Source: Streptomyces drozdowiczii (GTDB lineage Bacteria > Actinomycetota > Actinomycetes > Streptomycetales > Streptomycetaceae). From it: DNA of 64,000 bases. Below are positions 36,849 through 45,594 of the stretch, piece by piece. The DNA lies in contig NZ_CP098740.1 of assembly GCF_026167665.1 (NCBI RefSeq), positions 1-64,000 of the forward strand, read 5' to 3'. The stretch's first letter is position 1. Each line of letters begins with the position of its first letter. The position numbers were made by a program, and so were the translations under genes. Below the pieces are notes generated by a model. It worked only from the letters and a program-made list of their open reading frames with translations. It searched no databases and was not told the DNA's origin.

Positions 36849-36870
36849 TTGCCCTCAACCGCGGTTGAAG
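36849..36870 (+). promoter_or_regulatory. SoxR box in the efflux-pump promoter
   Basis: CCTCAACCGCGGTTGAAG (36853-36870) matches the SoxR operator layout CCTCAA-N6-TTGAGG with one mismatch and has a perfect 14-bp palindrome TCAACCGCGGTTGA at its centre. TTGCCC at 36849-36854 overlaps its left edge as the -35 box does in known SoxR promoters. It lies 48 bp upstream of the pump start, and a SoxR gene follows the pump. Confidence 0.72.
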
Positions 36871-36917
36871 TGATGGGGTGCTCGCGACCTTTCGACCGAG
36901 GGAAGCGAGTAGCCGAT

Positions 36918-38399
36918 ATGGATGCCGTCACAGAGGCGATGACCTCTTCTCCTTCGCCGCAGCGTCCATCGCCCTTGACGCTCCCGGCGGTACTGACAGG
37001 TGTCGTCCTGGTCGCCATGTCCATCTCCGGGACTGCGGTGGCGCTGCCCAGCATGGGCCGGGAACTGGATGCCTCCGGCTCGGCCCTGAACTGGGTCGTG
37101 GCCGGATACAACCTGGCCTTCGCGGCGATGACTCTCGTGGCTGGTTCGACTGCGGACCAGGTGGGGCGACGCCGAACATTCGTCGCCTCGGCGGTCGTCT
37201 TCTCCTGCGGGTTCCTGATTACCGCGGTGAGTCCCTCGGTCCTCTTCACCGACGTGTCGCGCATCGTCTCCGGGGCGGGCGGCGCCGGCATCATGGCCGC
37301 CGGAGGCGCGGTCCTCGCCGCCTCATACGAAGGAACCTCACGCAATCGCGCCTTCGCGCTCATGGGCACCATGGCGGGAGTCGGCATCGCAGTCGGCCCC
37401 ACCCTGTCCGGCCTGCTGGTCTCCGCGACGGGCTGGCGTGGGAGTTTCGTGGTATTCGCTGCCCTGGGCATGCTGATCACAGTGGGTGCGACCCGGATGC
37501 ACGAGTCCCGGGCCGCCACCGCACGAGCCGACTGGGCCGGCAGTTTCCTTTTCGTCGCCGCTCTCTGTCTCCTCATGTTCGCCCTGCTGGAGGCACCGTC
37601 CCTGGGCTGGACCGATGGCGCCGTTGTCGCTACGGCCATTGCAGGGGTCGCAGTGCTCGCCGTCTTCGGAGTTGTGCAGCGGCGCAGCAGCCACCCCGTC
37701 CTTGAGCCGGCGCTGCTCACCAACCGCGGCTTCATCGGATGGAGCCTGGCCACCTTGACGACTTCGGTCGGGTTTCTCGGCCTTCTGGTCTTCCTGCCGA
37801 CTTATCTCCAGGTGGCCGCGCGTCTCACCCCGGCGGTGACAGGCGCCGCGATGCTGCTGCTTACTGCCCCCGTCCTGGTCACGCCATTGGCCGCGGTGGC
37901 ACTGGTCAACAAGGGAGTCCCAGCACGTCGGCTGATCGTGCTCGCACTCGTGATGGTCACCCTCGGAAATCTCTGTCTCGTCACACTCAGCCCGGACAAC
38001 ACGATGCTGGGCGCTACCGGCCCGCTCCTGGCCATAGGGACCGGTATGGGCATTTCCTTCGGGATCGCCGACGGACAGGCGATGCGGCTCGTACCGGCCG
38101 AGTCCGTCGGTCTGGCTGCCGGCTTCCTCAATACGCTGCGCGGAACTGCTGAGACCATGGTCATCGCCGCGTTCGGGGCCGCGCTAGTCGGGTTCGTCGG
38201 CAACCGCCTGGGCAGCGACCAGCGAGCGGCATCGGTGAGCGCCGGGCAACTCTCCGACACCCACCGACACGTCGAACTCACCGCCCTCACCTGGTCGTGG
38301 TGCATGACGCAACTAGGCATCGGGCTGCTCTGCCTGCTCCTGACCGTGACGGTTGTGGTACTCATCCGCCACCATGGCCAGCGTCGCCAGGACGTCTGA
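36918..38399 (+). CDS. MFS efflux transporter (DHA2-like), SoxR-controlled
   Basis: The protein has 493 aa from ATG 36918; the frame is open 23 codons upstream but those lie across the operator. About fourteen hydrophobic segments are seen, with LVAMSISGTAVALPSMGREL (helix 1), GSTADQVGRRRTFVASAV (motif A) and GTMAGVGIAVGPTLSGLLVS (motif C). The C-terminus is cytoplasmic and basic. It probably exports redox-active or toxic small molecules. A SoxR box precedes it and soxR follows 29 bp downstream in the same orientation, giving a self-contained sensor-pump operon. Confidence 0.88.
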   Translation: MDAVTEAMTSSPSPQRPSPLTLPAVLTGVVLVAMSISGTAVALPSMGRELDASGSALNWVVAGYNLAFAAMTLVAGSTADQVGRRRTFVASAVVFSCGFLITAVSPSVLFTDVSRIVSGAGGAGIMAAGGAVLAASYEGTSRNRAFALMGTMAGVGIAVGPTLSGLLVSATGWRGSFVVFAALGMLITVGATRMHESRAATARADWAGSFLFVAALCLLMFALLEAPSLGWTDGAVVATAIAGVAVLAVFGVVQRRSSHPVLEPALLTNRGFIGWSLATLTTSVGFLGLLVFLPTYLQVAARLTPAVTGAAMLLLTAPVLVTPLAAVALVNKGVPARRLIVLALVMVTLGNLCLVTLSPDNTMLGATGPLLAIGTGMGISFGIADGQAMRLVPAESVGLAAGFLNTLRGTAETMVIAAFGAALVGFVGNRLGSDQRAASVSAGQLSDTHRHVELTALTWSWCMTQLGIGLLCLLLTVTVVVLIRHHGQRRQDV

Positions 38400-38428
38400 A
38401 TCCGGCACGCGAACGTCAGGAGACCGAT

Positions 38429-39619
38429 GTGCTCGTCGACCCGAACGACCTTCTCACCATCGGTGACGTGGCCCGGCGCACCGGCGTATCCGCGTCCGCC
38501 CTGCACTTCTACGAACGCAAAGGGCTGATCTTCTCCGACCGGGACAGCACCAACCAACGTCGCTATCCCCGCCATATGCTCCGCCGCATCTCGCTGATCG
38601 TCGTGGCCAAGCGCCTCGGCATTCGGCTCAGCGACGTAGCAGCGGTCTTCAGCACACTCCCCAGCCACCACGCGCCCACGCGCAAGGACTGGCAACGCCT
38701 CTCCTTGGCGTGGAAGCAACAACTGGAAGAGAGACGTCGGGCGATCGAATCTCTCGAGGCCGAACTGACCGGATGCATCGGGTGCGGCTGTCTGTCCATG
38801 AAGGCGTGCCTCCTCCTCAACCCCGACGACGCACTCAGCCCGCAAGGACCTGGGCCCGTACGCCTCCACATCGCATTGCACCGGACTGATGAAAGCGACC
38901 AATTGCCGATCGTCGTCGTCAAGTGCAACCGGAGTAACGTGCGGCTGGGAAAGCAGCGGTCAGGGACGCGTGCCGGGGTGCTCCTCAACGCCAAAAGCGG
39001 CTCGGAAGTCCGTCGGACGGTCCCTGGACGAGCTGGACGCGATTCGGGTCGAGTGACATCGGCTGGGCAGGTCGGGTGCCGTTTCACTCCGTGGAGAACC
39101 GTGACAGACCACCGCGGCTTCTGGCACCACCGCTCGACGTACGCGAAACAGCAGGCGACCCGACCGCAGACCATCGGCTACTCGCTCGTCGACTCACCGG
39201 TCGGACTCCTCGCCTGGATCCTCGACAAGTTCGCCGAATGGACGGACACCGGCGACAGCCCGTTCGAAACGGTCTCCATCGACCGAATCCTTGACGACGT
39301 CACCCTGTACTGGCTGACGCGGACCGGCGCGTCGGCAGCCCGCATCTACTACGAGAGCCACGGCGGCGTCAACGCCCTCGACCCCGACCTCCGCGTCGAC
39401 GTCCCGTCAGCCATCACCATCTACCCCAGCGACATCGAGAAGTGCCCACGGCCCTGGGCACAGCAGCGGTACCAGCAGATCGTCCGATGGACGACTCCCG
39501 AAGCCGGCGGCCATTTCCCGTCGCTGGAAGTGCCCGAATACTTCGTCAAAGACCTGCGAGCAGGCATGAGGGGCGGTACTGACCGCCAACGGCCGATGAG
39601 CATGCAAACGAACCCCTGA
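38429..39619 (+). CDS. soxR: SoxR redox-sensing MerR-family activator, reading through into a hydrolase remnant
   Basis: The start is GTG 38429, six bases after AGGAG. The first ~146 residues are a complete SoxR: MerR helix-turn-helix (TIGDVARRTGVSASALHFYE, RKGLIFSDR, NQRRYPRHMLRRISLI), a dimer helix, and the [2Fe-2S] motif CIGCGCLSMKAC. SoxR is activated by oxidation of this cluster by redox-cycling compounds. Normally the protein ends soon afterwards. Here no stop follows and the frame continues another ~250 codons, first through non-homologous sequence and then into the C-terminus of an epoxide hydrolase. One extra base near 38850 would give a stop after about a dozen codons, so the fusion may be an artefact. 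Confidence 0.85.
   Translation: MLVDPNDLLTIGDVARRTGVSASALHFYERKGLIFSDRDSTNQRRYPRHMLRRISLIVVAKRLGIRLSDVAAVFSTLPSHHAPTRKDWQRLSLAWKQQLEERRRAIESLEAELTGCIGCGCLSMKACLLLNPDDALSPQGPGPVRLHIALHRTDESDQLPIVVVKCNRSNVRLGKQRSGTRAGVLLNAKSGSEVRRTVPGRAGRDSGRVTSAGQVGCRFTPWRTVTDHRGFWHHRSTYAKQQATRPQTIGYSLVDSPVGLLAWILDKFAEWTDTGDSPFETVSIDRILDDVTLYWLTRTGASAARIYYESHGGVNALDPDLRVDVPSAITIYPSDIEKCPRPWAQQRYQQIVRWTTPEAGGHFPSLEVPEYFVKDLRAGMRGGTDRQRPMSMQTNP
39110..39619 (+). pseudogene. C-terminal half of an epoxide-hydrolase-type alpha/beta hydrolase
   Basis: In the same frame as soxR the sequence reads KQQATRPQTIGYSLVDSPVG, LLAWILDKFAEWTD, ILDDVTLYWLTRTGASAARI, YYESHGG, then PEAGGHFPSLEVPEYFVKDL with the His of the catalytic triad. 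This is the cap and C-terminal part of EphA/EHN-type epoxide hydrolases. The half carrying the catalytic Asp is absent and no ribosome site or start precedes it, so it is a remnant fused to soxR. Confidence 0.72.
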
Positions 39620-39814
39620 ACGGGTCCACGGGCTTAGGACGCTGTTCGGATCACTGCCCGCCGTAGATTGGGTCGAGCACGCCCGGGCGGGGCCGAGGTC
39701 ATCCCTGCACAGGAGCCGGGCCTCGCTGCATCCACCGATCTGGCGGAGCGGACCGCGTCTCGCCGTACCGGCAGCGGGACGGTACGGCGGGACACAATCC
39801 GTAGTGGTGCGGGA

Positions 39815-40999
39815 TCAGGCGTGGTTGCGTCGGCGGCGCATGGCGGTGAAGCCCACGGGGCCGGCCCCCGCGGCGACGAGGCCGGCAGCAAGCGTCGCTG
39901 GTGCCGAGAGGTCGCTGCTTCCCGTCTCGGCGCGCTGTGCGGTCATGCCGGAGGCCGGCGAAGTGGTGGTGCCAGTACTCGTCGAGGTGGTGCCGGCGCC
40001 CGTCGAGGCGGAGGTGGACGGGGATACGTTGGTGGAGGTGGTTGCCGCCTTCTGCACGGTGACGGTGGTCTTAGGGCCGCAGGTGGTGGTGCCCCTGAAC
40101 GGGATCGAGCCCACGTTGACGATCGCGCAGGGGGACAGCTCGGTCTTCCCGGCCGGGGCGTCCTTGCGGTAGGTGACGCGGACGTCGACGGTCGCGGTGC
40201 CGTGCGCGGCGAGGGAGGCGTCCTTGCCGATGACGTCGTAGCCGTAGATGTCGGGTTCGGCGGCGGCGGTGACCGGCTTCAGTGTCGTCCACGCGCCGGA
40301 GCGCCGTACCTGGACGGTGGTGGAGCGGTTGGTGAACAGGACGTCGGTGACGTCTTCGTACGCGGAGGAGGTCGGGGTGTCGACGGTGGCCTTGAAGGTG
40401 ATCGGCGCCCCGCCCGCGGTGGCGGGCACGTTGATCAGGCGGGTGGTCAGCCCGTTCACCCCCACGAAGTCGAAGTCCGTGGCGTTGGCGGCGCCGGAGG
40501 CCCCGTAGGAGATCATCGTCGTCAGCTTCAGGTGGTCGGTGCCGCCATTGCTCGCCCCGTTGTGCGGGGTACCCATGGGAAGGCCGAGGCGCATCTGCAC
40601 GGTCTGCGACTTTCCGGCGGCCAGGGCGAGCTGTTCGGGCAGTTCGCCGCCGTAGACAGTGCCGTCGATGATGCTCAACGGCACCTTCTTCCACGTCGAT
40701 CCGTCCAGCTGGTACTCCAGGCTCAGCGCGTTGTCCGGCAGGACGGTGCCGCCGTCGATGCGGTAGATCAGGCGGGCCGAGGAGGCGTCGGACGTACCGG
40801 TGTTGGAGGCGGTGGTGGTGAAAGCGACCGGCAGACCGCCCAGCCCGATCTCTGCCGGAGCCTGGGTCGCCACGGCCAGCTCGGGCGGGGCCGTGTCGGC
40901 CAGGGCGGCGGGGGCCAGGGCGGCCCCGGTGACGGTCAGCAGCAGCCCGGCCGCCGAAGCGACCAGGGACGAACGCACAGTACGCACAACAGTGTTCAA
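39815..40999 (-). CDS. Secreted protein with Ser/Thr-rich stalk and C-terminal membrane anchor
   Basis: The protein has 394 aa from a probable TTG at 40997-40999, seven bases after AGGGG. The signal peptide is SAAGLLLTVTGAALAPAALA. The body consists of beta-rich domains (LIYRIDGGTVLPDNALSLEY, QVRRSGAWTTLKPVTAAAEP). A Ser/Thr/Gly stalk (TTSTNVSPSTSASTGAGTT) leads to a hydrophobic helix and an MRRRRNHA tail. This looks like a wall- or membrane-anchored surface protein without a canonical LPXTG motif. The region encoding the signal-peptide junction is partly duplicated in the chimeric pseudogene at 28.0 kb. Confidence 0.75.
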   Translation of the reverse strand: MNTVVRTVRSSLVASAAGLLLTVTGAALAPAALADTAPPELAVATQAPAEIGLGGLPVAFTTTASNTGTSDASSARLIYRIDGGTVLPDNALSLEYQLDGSTWKKVPLSIIDGTVYGGELPEQLALAAGKSQTVQMRLGLPMGTPHNGASNGGTDHLKLTTMISYGASGAANATDFDFVGVNGLTTRLINVPATAGGAPITFKATVDTPTSSAYEDVTDVLFTNRSTTVQVRRSGAWTTLKPVTAAAEPDIYGYDVIGKDASLAAHGTATVDVRVTYRKDAPAGKTELSPCAIVNVGSIPFRGTTTCGPKTTVTVQKAATTSTNVSPSTSASTGAGTTSTSTGTTTSPASGMTAQRAETGSSDLSAPATLAAGLVAAGAGPVGFTAMRRRRNHA

Positions 41000-41232
41000 G
41001 ACATTTCCCCTGTGATGTGTGGGCGACGCGGCCGAGTACCGCGTAACGCCGGCGGCGGGTGGATCAGCCCGCCGTCTCACACAGTGAGAAAGCCCGCCCC
41101 GGCACCGGGTTGTGACCTCGCATGTCCTGGTTCTGTGACAGCGTTCAGGGCGTCGCGGAAATACCGACCTCGCAGCACAACGATGTCTGATCGCCGCCAG
41201 CAAGGTCCTGCTGCGGTACGCATGCTTGCGGC

Positions 41233-41682
41233 ATGACGATGTCATCCACTACGGATTCAGTAGCAGTTCTCACCGGCATGTACGCGGCTGAGGCGGAGTA
41301 CCTGGCGGCGGGAGGTCCTGGCGAAGCTTCGTTCGACCTGCTCGCCCCCTTCTTCGCGCCGGATATCGAGCTGCATCAAGCAGACGCTCTGCCCTACGGA
41401 GGCACTTGGCGCGGGCACAAGGGCATGACGCGGTTCTTCCTCAGGATGGGAGAGGTGTGGGAGTCGTTCGACATGGTGGAGCAGGAGTTCCTTGCCACCG
41501 GCGAGACTGTGGTCGTGCTCACACAGATCCGTGCCCGCGCTCGCGCGACCGGCCAGGAACTCAGCTTTCCGCTTCTGCAGGCCATCACGGTCAAGGACGG
41601 GCAGATTACTGAGGTCCGTCCGTTCTACTGGGACACCCGGGCTATCGCCGATGCCTGCGCCATGCCGACATCGACAGACTGA
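41233..41682 (+). CDS. SnoaL/NTF2-like protein
   Basis: The protein has 149 aa from ATG 41233. It is a single NTF2-fold domain: LTGMYAAEAEYLAAGG, FFAPDIELHQADALPYGGTW, RGHKGMTRFFLRMGEVWESF, then strands ending in ITVKDGQITEVRPFYWDT. This is the SnoaL-like (PF12680) pattern. The active-site substrate cannot be predicted. It is divergent from the surface-protein gene and stands alone before an IS remnant. Confidence 0.83.
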   Translation: MTMSSTTDSVAVLTGMYAAEAEYLAAGGPGEASFDLLAPFFAPDIELHQADALPYGGTWRGHKGMTRFFLRMGEVWESFDMVEQEFLATGETVVVLTQIRARARATGQELSFPLLQAITVKDGQITEVRPFYWDTRAIADACAMPTSTD

Positions 41683-41689
41683 GGTCCAT

Positions 41690-41900
41690 GGCGAGAGCCA
41701 CTGCGCACGCCAGCAGGAGGCCGAGGGTGTCGACGCCGACATGGCGTTTGCGGGCCGCGATCTTCTTGCCCGCGTCGATGCCCTGGCTGACCGCGGGTAC
41801 GTCGCGGACGTTTTGATGCTCTGCGCGTCCAGCACGCACGCGCTCGGCTCGCCGTCGCGGCCCTCCGCCTCCCTGACCGGGCGGTGAAGGAGCGGCCGCC
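41690..41900 (-). pseudogene. IS5-family transposase fragment (DAQSIKTS type)
   Basis: Two minus frames together give GEPSACVLDAQSIKTSA, then DVPAVSQGIDAGKKIAARKR, HVGVDTLGLLLACAVALAM. This is the first catalytic Asp region of an IS5-group transposase of a different subgroup from the 11-kb and 36.7-kb fragments. Only ~70 codons remain. Confidence 0.7.
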
Positions 41901-41989
41901 CGAGCACGACCTGCGGCGACGGTGGCGTCCTCGCCGCTCTCGCCGCGGCCTTCCCGCGCTGCTACGACGGAGGCGTTCAGGGCCGCCAT

Positions 41990-42240
41990 CAGGTCAATGA
42001 CCTTGCCGGACTCCCGCCCCGCCGCCCTCGGCCCGCTCCTTACCCTCGGACTTCGCCTCGATCAGCTCCTCCAGGGCGTCGCGGTAGCGGTCCCGGAACT
42101 GGGCGATGTCGTCGGTGGTCATGGACTCGACAAGCTGGACGGCCTGCTCGATCTGCGACTCGTCCACCTCCACCGGCTTCGGCGCGAGGGACTCGGAGCC
42201 GCGGACCTCCTCGGGCCAATGCACGCGTGCAGCACAATGG
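41990..42240 (-). pseudogene. C-terminal fragment of a Ku-type DNA end-binding protein
   Basis: The minus frame reads HWPEEVRGSESLAPKPVEVD, ESQIEQAVQLVESMTTDDIA, QFRDRYRDALEELIEAKSEG. Bacterial Ku proteins end in this manner (LRWPEEVRxxxxL ... LxLVxxM ... YxDxYRxALxxLIEAKxxG). A IVLHA remnant just upstream in a shifted frame supports the match. The central DNA-encircling part is missing. Confidence 0.58.
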
Positions 42241-42790
42241 CGCCTTACTTCACCTGCAGCAGTCCCAGCCGCTCACGTCCGAGCCACGCGAATTTCGCGA
42301 TGGCGTTGTTCTGTGATGCCGCTGGTCGGGGTGGTCAGATGTGCCAGGTGCGGATGCGTGCGGCTACCTGGTAGACGTCGCATTTACCGTCGCGGATGTC
42401 GCGGACGGAGCGCAGCTGACCTGAGCGAGCGCGAGGAGCAGCTTGTCCGACAGTGACAGAAGCTCGGGACCGGTGGGTCGACGCGGCGGCCTTGGAGACC
42501 CAGTTCGCGGACATCGTCGGCAGCCATAGCCCCTCGCCCCAAAAGGAGTCCCTCGCGGACCTCATGCCGCCTCACCGGGTACTGAGTGCGGGTGGGGAGG
42601 GCAGCTAGCTAGGCGCGGTGTCGAAGCCCACGAGCCTCGCATGATTCGAACGAGAGGCCCTAACTGCCGCCGAGACGATTCACATTCACATGCGGAAGAA
42701 AGCGTTCATACATGTGAAGGCACCCGTCGGGCAGACGTCTGCAATAGGGACCGGCCAGTACCGGTCCATCGTGCAGTGCGCCCAGGGGGG
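42241..42790. other. Intergenic region upstream of the DUF4238 gene
   Basis: About 550 bp. A minus-strand stretch ending in VRDIRDGKCDVYQVAARIRT near 42340-42420 looks like the end of a decayed protein, but I cannot name it. The DUF4238 promoter must lie near the right end. A GGGGGG ribosome site precedes the start. Confidence 0.35.
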
Positions 42791-43909
42791 ATGATGACCG
42801 AAGACCTGCGAAGTGCGGTGGACGGAAGGCCGGATGAGCCGGTCGACTGGGAGTCCGAGCGCCGCTGGAACGACCGTTCAAGAGGGAAGAAGGCCGCTGC
42901 GGGAGGGGCGGTCCCGGGGCAGACCAGGGACCACACGGTGCCTCAGATGTATCTCCGTGGCTTCGCCCAGCACCAGGGCCGCAGGCAGTACATGCTGGCT
43001 GTGCGACGTCTCACCGACCTCATGAACCCGTTTCCCGCAACGCCCCCGAACGTCCTGGCCATCAAAGGTTTCTACTGGGGGACGACGCGCGACGGCGAGC
43101 CGCACCATGCTTTGGAAGAAGTCTTCATCCAAATTGAGGGCGATGCGGCTCCCGGATTTCGTATGATCCTTGAAGCACCAGAAGGCGCGCTACCAGCTCA
43201 ATGGCCACTGCCAGAAAAAGCACGGATCCGCCTCGCATGGTGGGTAGCGGCACAGATTCTGCGTACAACACGGCAGCGCAAGCGTCTTACCCACACTATT
43301 CCAGCTTCGGAGAAGCTTGACGCTCCAGTGGATGTCGCGCGGCTCGCGGCTAACAACCACCACCTGCAGTACATAGTCGAGCAGCTCGCTGGCCTTGCCT
43401 TCGTCATCTACTCCCGCCCTTGGGGGGTCGGGTTCAGCGATGTGTGCCTCATGACGAGCGACGTGCCGGTCATGCTCTTCAACGGGCAGGACGCCAACGA
43501 TCAGCTCGGTGCCAGCACTGTCTGCGACATTTTTTTGCCCCTCGATTCGCATCGCTTTCTACTTCTGCCTAGCCCCGCCAAGCAGAGTGAAGACCGCAGG
43601 AAACGATCGGATCATCGTCTAAAGATGTCTGGGGGGCTGGGGTTGGCCTTCAACCAGATCATCTACGACGCCGCTGACGCATACCTCGTGCATCATCCTC
43701 AGCACGATCCCTTCAAGCTCTGGCAGCCGCACGACGGCCCGAGGCTGCCACGGCCGTGGGACGCCATAGACCACCCAGCTCCAAGCTACGCCTTCTCATA
43801 CGGAACTCTGCCTGAACTAGCCACCGTCGAGCGACGGTGGCTTACCGAGCATCCGCATCTTCAAAGGGCATTGGCACGGCAGGCCACTACTAAATCTGAT
43901 GCTCGGTGA
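42791..43909 (+). CDS. DUF4238-family protein
   Basis: The protein has 372 aa from ATG 42791 behind GGGGGG. It contains TRDHTVPQMYLRGFAQHQGR, the family hallmark (HxVPxxYLxxFa), then MLAVRRLTDLMNPFPATPPN, a YxG-type KGFYWGTTRDGEPHHALEEV, and a C-terminal LPLDSHRFLLLPSPAKQSED followed by NQIIYDAADAYLVH. DUF4238 proteins are widespread in accessory DNA and have no established activity. From about 43100 the gene uses more A and T at third positions than its neighbours, suggesting separate acquisition. Confidence 0.8.
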   Translation: MMTEDLRSAVDGRPDEPVDWESERRWNDRSRGKKAAAGGAVPGQTRDHTVPQMYLRGFAQHQGRRQYMLAVRRLTDLMNPFPATPPNVLAIKGFYWGTTRDGEPHHALEEVFIQIEGDAAPGFRMILEAPEGALPAQWPLPEKARIRLAWWVAAQILRTTRQRKRLTHTIPASEKLDAPVDVARLAANNHHLQYIVEQLAGLAFVIYSRPWGVGFSDVCLMTSDVPVMLFNGQDANDQLGASTVCDIFLPLDSHRFLLLPSPAKQSEDRRKRSDHRLKMSGGLGLAFNQIIYDAADAYLVHHPQHDPFKLWQPHDGPRLPRPWDAIDHPAPSYAFSYGTLPELATVERRWLTEHPHLQRALARQATTKSDAR

Positions 43910-44324
43910 CCCACTCCAGCCGGTAGAACATGACGCGTACGGGCGCGCGGCACCGTCGAGAAGCCGGGGCGGAACGTGGCGGCGAAGGGAAGCCTCGATG
44001 GTGCCGACGCCTCTTCCCCTCGCCCAGCGCCGTACGACGCGGCCGCCGATCCGACCCGGGCCAACCGGCTCGCGACCAGCAACCCGCGTTGCGGACGGGT
44101 CGCGGTCCACCAGGGCACGGTCATCGTCATGCCGAATCAGCGACGGGCCGGGGCACCGCACGGCGTAGGGGCCTGGAGGGGCCATGCCGGACCAAGAGGG
44201 GGGCGCAGGCGCGGCTCTGTCCGGTCCGCCGGGCTGAGCCAGGTCGGCGGACCGGAAGGCGAGCAAGAACCGGACAGTTCAGCTACCTGCTTCTACTGAC
44301 GACCGCTTGTTCAGGGCTCGACCG
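43910..44324. other. Intergenic region, no gene recognised
   Basis: A 415-bp gap between convergent genes. Frames on both strands are arginine-rich antisense-like sequences without family resemblance. No hairpin with terminator character was noticed. Confidence 0.35.
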
Positions 44325-44822
44325 TTACAAATGTCGGTTCTGGTCGGGCCAGCCATGCGCCAGACGCTGAGCTTCGGCCGTGACCTCGGCATCGAGCTGG
44401 GCCAACGTCCTGTTCCCGTACTCGACGATGTCGTACTCGTCATCAAGCTCAGCAAGACACTCGGCCAGGGGTAGCTGGTGGCCGAACCGCTGGTGGATGC
44501 GCAGAGCAAGCTCACGCGGCGTCAGCCGGCCCGCCAGCATCTGGTGCGCGAGCGCCCGCACGGCAGCGTCCTGCCCAGCCTCGCTGTCGCGCGGGTAAAA
44601 CACCAGGTCCAGCTCATCGAGTACGACGGGAAGCAGGTCGGGGACGTCGTACTCCGCCTCGGCACATGTGTATCCGGCCAGAATGCGCAGTGCCGGGCTG
44701 TCCAGTCCGGCAACGAGTGCCGCGCAGGCAGCCCCGACGACATCGTGAGCATGGGCCTCGCCGATACTCCAGAGAACAGCGAGGTCTTGCAGGTCATCGG
44801 TTGCGGCTTCGATCTGCGACAC
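44325..44822 (-). CDS. Hypothetical acidic protein
   Basis: The protein has 165 aa from GTG 44820-44822, with AGGGG eleven bases upstream. It is all-helical and acidic: AATDDLQDLAVLWSIGEAHA, ALRILAGYTCAEAEYDVPDL, LPLAECLAELDDEYDIVEYG, DAEVTAEAQRLAHGWPD. Similar uncharacterised proteins are common in Streptomyces. There is no catalytic motif. Codon usage supports a real gene. Confidence 0.65.
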   Translation of the reverse strand: MSQIEAATDDLQDLAVLWSIGEAHAHDVVGAACAALVAGLDSPALRILAGYTCAEAEYDVPDLLPVVLDELDLVFYPRDSEAGQDAAVRALAHQMLAGRLTPRELALRIHQRFGHQLPLAECLAELDDEYDIVEYGNRTLAQLDAEVTAEAQRLAHGWPDQNRHL

Positions 44823-44974
44823 CTACGCATGATCCCCTGCACGAGATGATCCCGTCGACTGCCTTTCGACTCAGGCGCCGACCGGGCTGACGAACGATCT
44901 ACTACTCAAACAGTCACCCGTGACCAGCACGAGCGTCCCGAGAACCGGTCACACCAGCCCTTTGACCTGCGACT

Positions 44975-45385
44975 TCAAGTTGGCGGAAGCTCACTCGATG
45001 TCTTGCATCGCCACTGGATGCTGAACATCGTCGGCTCCACCCGGTGGACGGTGCCGGGCATGGTCATCGCAGCCAGGCACCGGAGTGCCGTACCCGGGAC
45101 AGGGCGCGGGCATCGCGGCGCGCGGCTGCGCTGCCGATCCGGCTCTGCCGGGAGCGGGGCCGGCGCGGCGGCGAGGCGGCGCTTCCCTGCGTCCTGCAGC
45201 CGCTCTCGCTGGTCGCTCAGCTCCTTCTTCTTGGCCGCCTTCGGCTTCGGTGTCCGGGGCCGCTTCCAGATCGGCTGCCACCCCGATGCCTCATCGAGCG
45301 CGGCGGCTATCTCTCCGCTGGCTGCGCGGGCTCGGGCGAGTACCTCCTCCAGCCCTGGGAGCTGTGGGTTCTCCGGTGCGGTCAT
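44975..45385 (-). CDS. Small hypothetical protein downstream of the relaxase remnant
   Basis: The protein has 136 aa from ATG 45383-45385, overlapping the stop of the preceding small gene by four bases (ATGA). The first ~65 residues look coding (GLEEVLARARAASGEIAAAL, a lysine-rich RTPKPKAAKKKELSDQRERL). The second half is arginine/proline-rich and may be out of frame. Position and coupling suggest a former conjugation-associated operon. Confidence 0.45.
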   Translation of the reverse strand: MTAPENPQLPGLEEVLARARAASGEIAAALDEASGWQPIWKRPRTPKPKAAKKKELSDQRERLQDAGKRRLAAAPAPLPAEPDRQRSRAPRCPRPVPGTALRCLAAMTMPGTVHRVEPTMFSIQWRCKTSSELPPT

Positions 45386-45573
45386 GCGAGTCCTCCAGAG
45401 GGTGTCCGCCCCGGCGCCGGCTGCACGCCGGGCGGTGGAGTGTGTGACGGCGCGGGCGGCGCCGGGGCGGGCCGCGGCTGGAGGCGGTGGGCGACGTCGC
45501 GCTCCTGGACGCCGTCCTGGAGGCTGACGGCCATCAGGGCGACGTCCTCGATCGTGGAGCGGGTCTGCTCCAC
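45382..45573 (-). CDS. Small hypothetical protein (63 aa) in the relaxase operon
   Basis: It reads EQTRSTIEDVALMAVSLQDG, VQERDVAHRLQP, then a proline-rich tail. It starts 22 bp after the presumed end of the relaxase remnant and is coupled to the next gene by an ATGA overlap. No family recognised. Confidence 0.4.
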   Translation of the reverse strand: MEQTRSTIEDVALMAVSLQDGVQERDVAHRLQPRPAPAPPAPSHTPPPGVQPAPGRTPSGGLA

Positions 45574-45594
45574 GGCGGCAACATCGGTCTCCTT

